From NCBI RefSeq assembly GCF_030409805.1, contig NZ_JAUFQP010000007.1, positions 868,001 to 932,000 on the forward strand: 64,000 bases of DNA, read 5' to 3'. Source of the stretch: Algibacter miyuki (GTDB lineage Bacteria > Bacteroidota > Bacteroidia > Flavobacteriales > Flavobacteriaceae). A program made the position numbers and the translations under genes. A model generated the notes under the pieces. The model did no database searches. It saw only the letters and a program-made list of their open reading frames with translations, and had not been told where the DNA came from. Below are positions 59,800-64,000 of the stretch, one piece after another (positions within the stretch are counted from its first letter, which is position 1; each line of letters opens with the position of its first letter).

Positions 59800-60972
59800 T
59801 TAATTGACTTGTCCCCAGAAAGAAATTTCACTAATCTGAACTTTTCCACTACCGGGCACCCAGGCTTCAATTGTTTTGAGACGGAAATATCGTATTGCTG
59901 GTAATCCAACTTCAAATTCAAAATCTTCCCCCAAGCTACTTGCATAGGTAATATCTTCTGGGCTTTTGGTTCCAAGAGGAAGTCCTGAAGGTTTAAAAGA
60001 CTCAAAGGCGCCTAGCAATTCCCAGTTGTCCCAACTGCCATCTAGAGAAGGATCATTAGTTCCCCAAATTTCTATATATCTTGGTGCTTCAACATATTCA
60101 TAACCTGGACGATGCCACAATTTCATTCGGCTAAGAATTATACTTTCACCAAAATCAAATGTATACGCGTGAGGTATGGGTTGATCTTCGGCTGCTAAAA
60201 GATTGCCTTTTGCAACTTTGTTGTCATAAAGATAAACGGGTGTATAGGTCGCATTGTACTGAGCATCTCCTGGAAGTGGTGTCCATTCCCATTTATCTTT
60301 TAATATTTCTTCTTCATACAGAGGCGTTAATGTTTTTATTAACGTATCCGATTTATTGTTCCATCGATCTTTAATGTAACAAGCAAATTCCATTTCTTTT
60401 ACAGGAAAGCCCCTAGCAGAAAAATCCCCTTCTTCTGCAGCGGTGTAAAACGTAGTAGCCGGCTCCCATTCGCCCGTACCTGTTGAGTCTACTAACATAA
60501 CCATAGTAAGGTTAGCCTGCGTATCATTTTTAAATTTTACGTTCGCACCGCCGAAAGTAGATCTTATTTCAAGTGATTCAAACACTGTTTTCACTGGAGG
60601 AGGTAAAGGTTGAAAAGTAGCTACTAAAGGCACTGATTCTACATTGTTTTTTCCTACGGTAATTACCTTTAATTCATGTTCGTCTGAATTTCCGTATCCC
60701 ACCAGTTTTAAAGTATCCAGATAACGGGATGCTTTTGCTTCTCTAAATACATTGGGCTGTATTTCATAAATAGCTTTCGCATATGAAATAATAGGGTCTT
60801 CGGGAATATTGTAAGTTAAAATGGCTCCACCTGGGGTAGGTGTGATTACCAAGTCTGTAACTTGCATGGGAACATCCGACGATTCATCTAAAAAGTCAAT
60901 CCGGTCTGTCTCGTTACAACTGCATAAAAACAGTGTACCTATTATTAGGACAATTTGATATATATTTTTCAT
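59800..60972 (-). CDS. DUF4959/DUF5126/DUF5000-type surface lipoprotein
   Basis: A 390-aa lipoprotein (LCSC, then NETDRIDF). Three modules in order: a DUF4959-like fibronectin fold (VTDLVITPTPGGAILTYNIPEDPIISYAKAIYEI), a DUF5126-like module (IRSTFGGANVKFKNDTQANLTMVM) and a C-terminal discoidin-like DUF5000 (AYTFDFGESIILSRMKLWHRPG...EIWGTNDPSLDGSWDNWELLG). Such proteins accompany SusC/SusD as surface glycan-binding proteins. Gaps to its operon neighbours are 27 bp (SusD) and 22 bp. Confidence 0.88.
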   Translation of the reverse strand: MKNIYQIVLIIGTLFLCSCNETDRIDFLDESSDVPMQVTDLVITPTPGGAILTYNIPEDPIISYAKAIYEIQPNVFREAKASRYLDTLKLVGYGNSDEHELKVITVGKNNVESVPLVATFQPLPPPVKTVFESLEIRSTFGGANVKFKNDTQANLTMVMLVDSTGTGEWEPATTFYTAAEEGDFSARGFPVKEMEFACYIKDRWNNKSDTLIKTLTPLYEEEILKDKWEWTPLPGDAQYNATYTPVYLYDNKVAKGNLLAAEDQPIPHAYTFDFGESIILSRMKLWHRPGYEYVEAPRYIEIWGTNDPSLDGSWDNWELLGAFESFKPSGLPLGTKSPEDITYASSLGEDFEFEVGLPAIRYFRLKTIEAWVPGSGKVQISEISFWGQVN

Positions 60973-60999
60973 CTTTTGAATATTTTAATTATTTAACAT

Positions 61000-62910
61000 T
61001 TACCAACCTAAATTTTGAACCAGATTAGGATTCTGCTCTATATATGAATCTTTAATAGGCCAAAAATAGTCCTTCAATCCAAATTTCTGATCCCAGACAA
61101 TAGTGGGAACATAATAGTTTTCTGCAGATTGTTGCCATACGTTCCAACCGGTAACAGGCTCATTCATTTCTTCGGCTGCTTTTTTCCATCGTCTTAAATC
61201 CCAAAAACGCTGACCTTCGAAAGCCATTTCAATTAAACGCTCTTGATGTATGATGTCACGAAGTCCGGTTTGAGATTCAAATTTACTTGGGTTTGTTGAG
61301 TATTGCGTCCAAGCAGATTGTACGGTTCCTAGTCCAGCGCGCTCACGAACTAAATTAAGATAATGATAGGCTTCTTCGGATGGACCGGTAGATTCGTTAA
61401 TCGCTTCGGCATAAGTAAGATACAAGTCTGCTAAACGGATTACTGGCCACGGATAATTTCTTAAAGAGTAACTCGCTGATCCACCGCCGCCATTTAAGGT
61501 GTTTTGATAATGAATTAATTTCTTTATAAAATACCCAGTTGAAGACCCTCTACTTAGATTTACAGAGTTTAGTTGGCCATTTTTGCTCTGTACACATAAA
61601 AGTTCATCTACCTTTTTATCATCATAATAACCCTGGCCATACCATATACCACCATCAAAAGCCATATCTGCATAAAAGCGAGGTTCTCGATTAAAATTAA
61701 GTTTAGCCGTTTTATAGCCTGATTTGATAAGAAGATGGTCTTCTTCTCTACCATTTTGTAAATCATATTTGTTATTGTAACTCCATGTTTTATCTTCATT
61801 AATGGGAACACCATTATCCGAATAGAACAGTTCGGCCATTTTTAGAGGAGCTCCAAGGGTTCCATAAACAGCTTGAGTATCTGGGTTTTGTGGGTCTAAA
61901 TTAGTGGGTTGCGCTAATTGCTGCAGCCTACTAGAACTACTTTGTGTATTCGCCCAAATAATTTCACTGTTCCAACGTTCTGTTAGTGCGTTTCGGATAG
62001 ACAGTTGTGTGATAATCGTACTGCTAAGATCGACCTGTGTTAATGATGGTGTATAGGTGTAGAGCTCGAATCCTGCTGCTGCACAAGCATCAATGGCGGC
62101 TTTACAGGCTGCAACTGCAGTATCCCATTTGGTTTCATCATAAGTTGCGTTAAATAATGGCGTTCCGTCTTTATTCTCTAACTGAGCAAAATCATTATCC
62201 CCATTAAATAAAGGGCTTGCCGCGGTTACAAGTACTTTGGCTTTTAATGCTAGAGCGATAGGTTTAGTAATTCGTCCTAGTTCTGCTGCCGGATCTGTAA
62301 TAACCAATGGTAGATCGGTTTCTGCTTCATCTAGCAATTGAACTACATAGTTAAAACATTCGTCAATAGTATTACGTGTTACTTTAACCTCTTCTGTTCC
62401 TGCATCAATGGCGATATTGGTTTTAACTAATGGAATAGGGCCATACATTTTCATGAGATAATAGTGATAGTAAGCCTTTAAAAACTTTACTTCTGCAATC
62501 CATTGGATTTTCTCAATATATTCCAAATCTGGAACGCTTTCAACATTCTCAAGGAAAATATTGCAGTCACGTAATCCTTTGTATAGGTTTGACCATTGGT
62601 CGCCATAAGGATCGACCACGTTTTGAAACCCACGTGAAATGTTTAAAAAAGTATAAGATTCATATCTATTATTTATACGTCCCAACATTTCATCGCCGCC
62701 CACTAAGGCTGGGTTATCATTAATGCCACCATGTGAAGGCATGTATGAATAACAGGTGAATAGGTATTGCTCGGCACTGTATCGCTGATTAAAAGCGATA
62801 TCAACTGTTGCTACATTATCTGGTACAACATCTAAATAATCACTACAAGAATACACTGAAAGTAGTAGCACGATAAATATTGACTTTATTGTGATAATAA
62901 TATTTTTCAT
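61000..62910 (-). CDS. SusD/RagB-family surface glycan-binding lipoprotein
   Basis: A 636-aa SusD homologue with lipoprotein signal VYSC followed by SDYLDVVPD, matching the acidic surface-export signal. SusD hallmarks: the TPR-like helical core (WIAEVKFLKAYYHYYLMKMYGPIPLV), RITKPIALALKAKVLV with AASPLF, and the C-terminal YPWPVIRLADLYLTYAEAINE and ERLIEMAFEGQRFWDLRRW. It caps the SusC barrel and delivers oligosaccharides. It starts 27 bp after the SusC stop. Confidence 0.97.
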   Translation of the reverse strand: MKNIIITIKSIFIVLLLSVYSCSDYLDVVPDNVATVDIAFNQRYSAEQYLFTCYSYMPSHGGINDNPALVGGDEMLGRINNRYESYTFLNISRGFQNVVDPYGDQWSNLYKGLRDCNIFLENVESVPDLEYIEKIQWIAEVKFLKAYYHYYLMKMYGPIPLVKTNIAIDAGTEEVKVTRNTIDECFNYVVQLLDEAETDLPLVITDPAAELGRITKPIALALKAKVLVTAASPLFNGDNDFAQLENKDGTPLFNATYDETKWDTAVAACKAAIDACAAAGFELYTYTPSLTQVDLSSTIITQLSIRNALTERWNSEIIWANTQSSSSRLQQLAQPTNLDPQNPDTQAVYGTLGAPLKMAELFYSDNGVPINEDKTWSYNNKYDLQNGREEDHLLIKSGYKTAKLNFNREPRFYADMAFDGGIWYGQGYYDDKKVDELLCVQSKNGQLNSVNLSRGSSTGYFIKKLIHYQNTLNGGGGSASYSLRNYPWPVIRLADLYLTYAEAINESTGPSEEAYHYLNLVRERAGLGTVQSAWTQYSTNPSKFESQTGLRDIIHQERLIEMAFEGQRFWDLRRWKKAAEEMNEPVTGWNVWQQSAENYYVPTIVWDQKFGLKDYFWPIKDSYIEQNPNLVQNLGW

Positions 62911-62937
62911 AATATTTTATATTATTTAAAGTTAAAA

Positions 62938-64000
62938 TTAGTTTATGGAAACGTTCAATCCAATATTCAGTATTTTCTGAATTGGATAGCCTAGTCCATT
63001 TCCTCCCATTTCTACATCCCACAATTTAAATTTGCTCAGTGTAAAGAAATTAGTTGCACTCATGTAGACACGGAAATTAGAAGTACCAATTTTTTTCTGA
63101 TACTTTTCTGGTAGGGTGTATCCGATCTCGACCTCTTTTAGGCGAAGAAAGGAACCATCGCGCATAAACCAAGTACTGTTTTGCGTGTTGTTTGAAATTG
63201 TTGTTGGACTTAAACGCGGCCATAAGGCATATTCATCACGGTAATCTTCAGACCAGTGACTGTCAGCATAAGCTTTCAATATTTGAGTTTCACCCTGGAA
63301 AGGAGACGTTGTAGATGGGTCTATCCAAAAAGATTCATTAGCAAGTCCTTGGAAGAAAGAAGAGAAATCCCAACTTTTATAACCGAAAGAGAAACCAAAT
63401 CCATAAACAATTTCTGGAGTTGTTGGATACCCGATAGGCACTTGATCTGCCTGAGTAATCTTACCATCACCATTGACGTCAAGATATTTTATATCGCCTG
63501 CCATATATTCTCCAAAACTTTGCGTTGGCGCATTAGCAACTTCGGCATCATCTATAAATAATCTTTCGGCAATATAGCCATATTGTTGTCCTAACGACGT
63601 ACCAACACGAGAACGCCAAGCTTCATCGTAATCAGGTTCTTCGTAAACTTCAAATTTACTTGTTGCATAGGTGAAATTTCCTCGTAGACTTAGCCACATA
63701 CCATTACCCCAAGATTCATTATATTCTAAAGAAATATCGGTGCCTTGTCCAGATGCTTCTCCAACGTTGGCACTTACTTCTGTTGCTAGTCCCATAGTTA
63801 CTGGGATATCTGCACGTGGCATAAAGATATTACTACGACGCTCTTTAAAGAATTCGGCCTGAATGTCTAATTTATTATTAAACATACCTATTTCAAATGC
63901 TAGGTTGGCTTTTTTTGATACTTCCCAAGTAATGTCTTCATTTCCGTAACGGCTAAGTGCTACGCCATTACGACTATAGCCCCAGTCGCGGCCAAATGTT
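62938..64000 (-). CDS. SusC/RagA-family TonB-linked outer-membrane transporter, C-terminal part (cut by window edge)
   Basis: The frame is open to the last base of the window; about 353 C-terminal residues are present, all beta-barrel. Recognisable SusC features are GNEDITWEVSKKANLAFEIGMF, FFKERRSNIFMPRADIPVTMG, GDIKYLDVNGDGKIT and the closing LPEKYQKKIGTSNFRVYMSATNFFTLSKF. It would transport the oligosaccharides bound by SusD. The N-terminal extension, plug and start lie outside the window. Confidence 0.96.
   Translation of the reverse strand, partial: TFGRDWGYSRNGVALSRYGNEDITWEVSKKANLAFEIGMFNNKLDIQAEFFKERRSNIFMPRADIPVTMGLATEVSANVGEASGQGTDISLEYNESWGNGMWLSLRGNFTYATSKFEVYEEPDYDEAWRSRVGTSLGQQYGYIAERLFIDDAEVANAPTQSFGEYMAGDIKYLDVNGDGKITQADQVPIGYPTTPEIVYGFGFSFGYKSWDFSSFFQGLANESFWIDPSTTSPFQGETQILKAYADSHWSEDYRDEYALWPRLSPTTISNNTQNSTWFMRDGSFLRLKEVEIGYTLPEKYQKKIGTSNFRVYMSATNFFTLSKFKLWDVEMGGNGLGYPIQKILNIGLNVSIN

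Overview
The window looks like chromosomal DNA of an AT-rich member of the Bacteroidota, most likely a marine Flavobacteriaceae; genus and species cannot be fixed from the sequence alone. The evidence is a SusC/SusD pair, four secreted proteins with type IX secretion (T9SS) C-terminal sorting domains, lipoproteins with Bacteroidota-style signal peptides, recurrent TAnnTTTG promoter boxes in place of E. coli -10 boxes, and almost no Shine-Dalgarno sequences.

Layout. 1-2.9 kb: a cut-off AraC regulator, an overlapping 54-aa gene, a ThuA-like protein, and the last two haem-synthesis enzymes (HemJ, HemH). 3-9.5 kb: a secreted histidine phosphatase, a DUF2007 protein, a MocR-type regulator divergent from a TonB receptor-bioB operon, and a small secreted protein. 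9.7-13.8 kb: a possible 71-aa gene, a six-repeat T9SS protein, and pheS. 14-22.7 kb: nhaA, then an RND drug-efflux operon (GbsR/MarR regulator, adaptor, pump, outer-membrane factor, TetR regulator) behind a perfect operator-like dyad, then a small unknown gene. 22.8-29.7 kb: tex; an AraC regulator with a small regulon (51-aa protein, AhpD-like protein, cupredoxin-like protein); rsmA and mgtE. 29.7-34 kb: a DUF1501/DUF1800 pair and an ALDH7-type aldehyde dehydrogenase. 34-47 kb: an alpha-2-macroglobulin/PBP1C periplasmic defence or cell-wall module, interleaved with two paralogous T9SS type-B surface proteins and a small monooxygenase. 47-57 kb: serS, an HTTM (gamma-carboxylase-like) membrane protein overlapping ribF, a secreted metalloprotease, pth, rplY, prs and tRNA-Leu(CAA). 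57-64 kb: the downstream part of a polysaccharide utilisation locus (SusC cut by the window edge, SusD, two discoidin-type lipoproteins, a sulfatase), suggesting uptake of a sulfated glycan.

The most interesting signals are regulatory or structural. (i) A 16-bp motif is repeated exactly, each copy precisely 47 bp upstream of a TTTG promoter core, beside an AraC regulator; this predicts a small regulon and supports a 51-aa gene. (ii) Three copies of a roughly 95-110 bp dispersed intergenic element share conserved ends but have variable cores that fold into hairpins. (iii) Both T9SS type-B paralogues have a full signal peptide in frame but no ATG, GTG or TTG that could start it; ATT is the shared candidate start codon. 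(iv) A perfect hairpin fills the whole predicted 5' leader of serS. (v) A sulfatase has Lys instead of Arg in the CxPxR maturation motif. No CRISPR array, rRNA gene, insertion sequence or prophage was seen.
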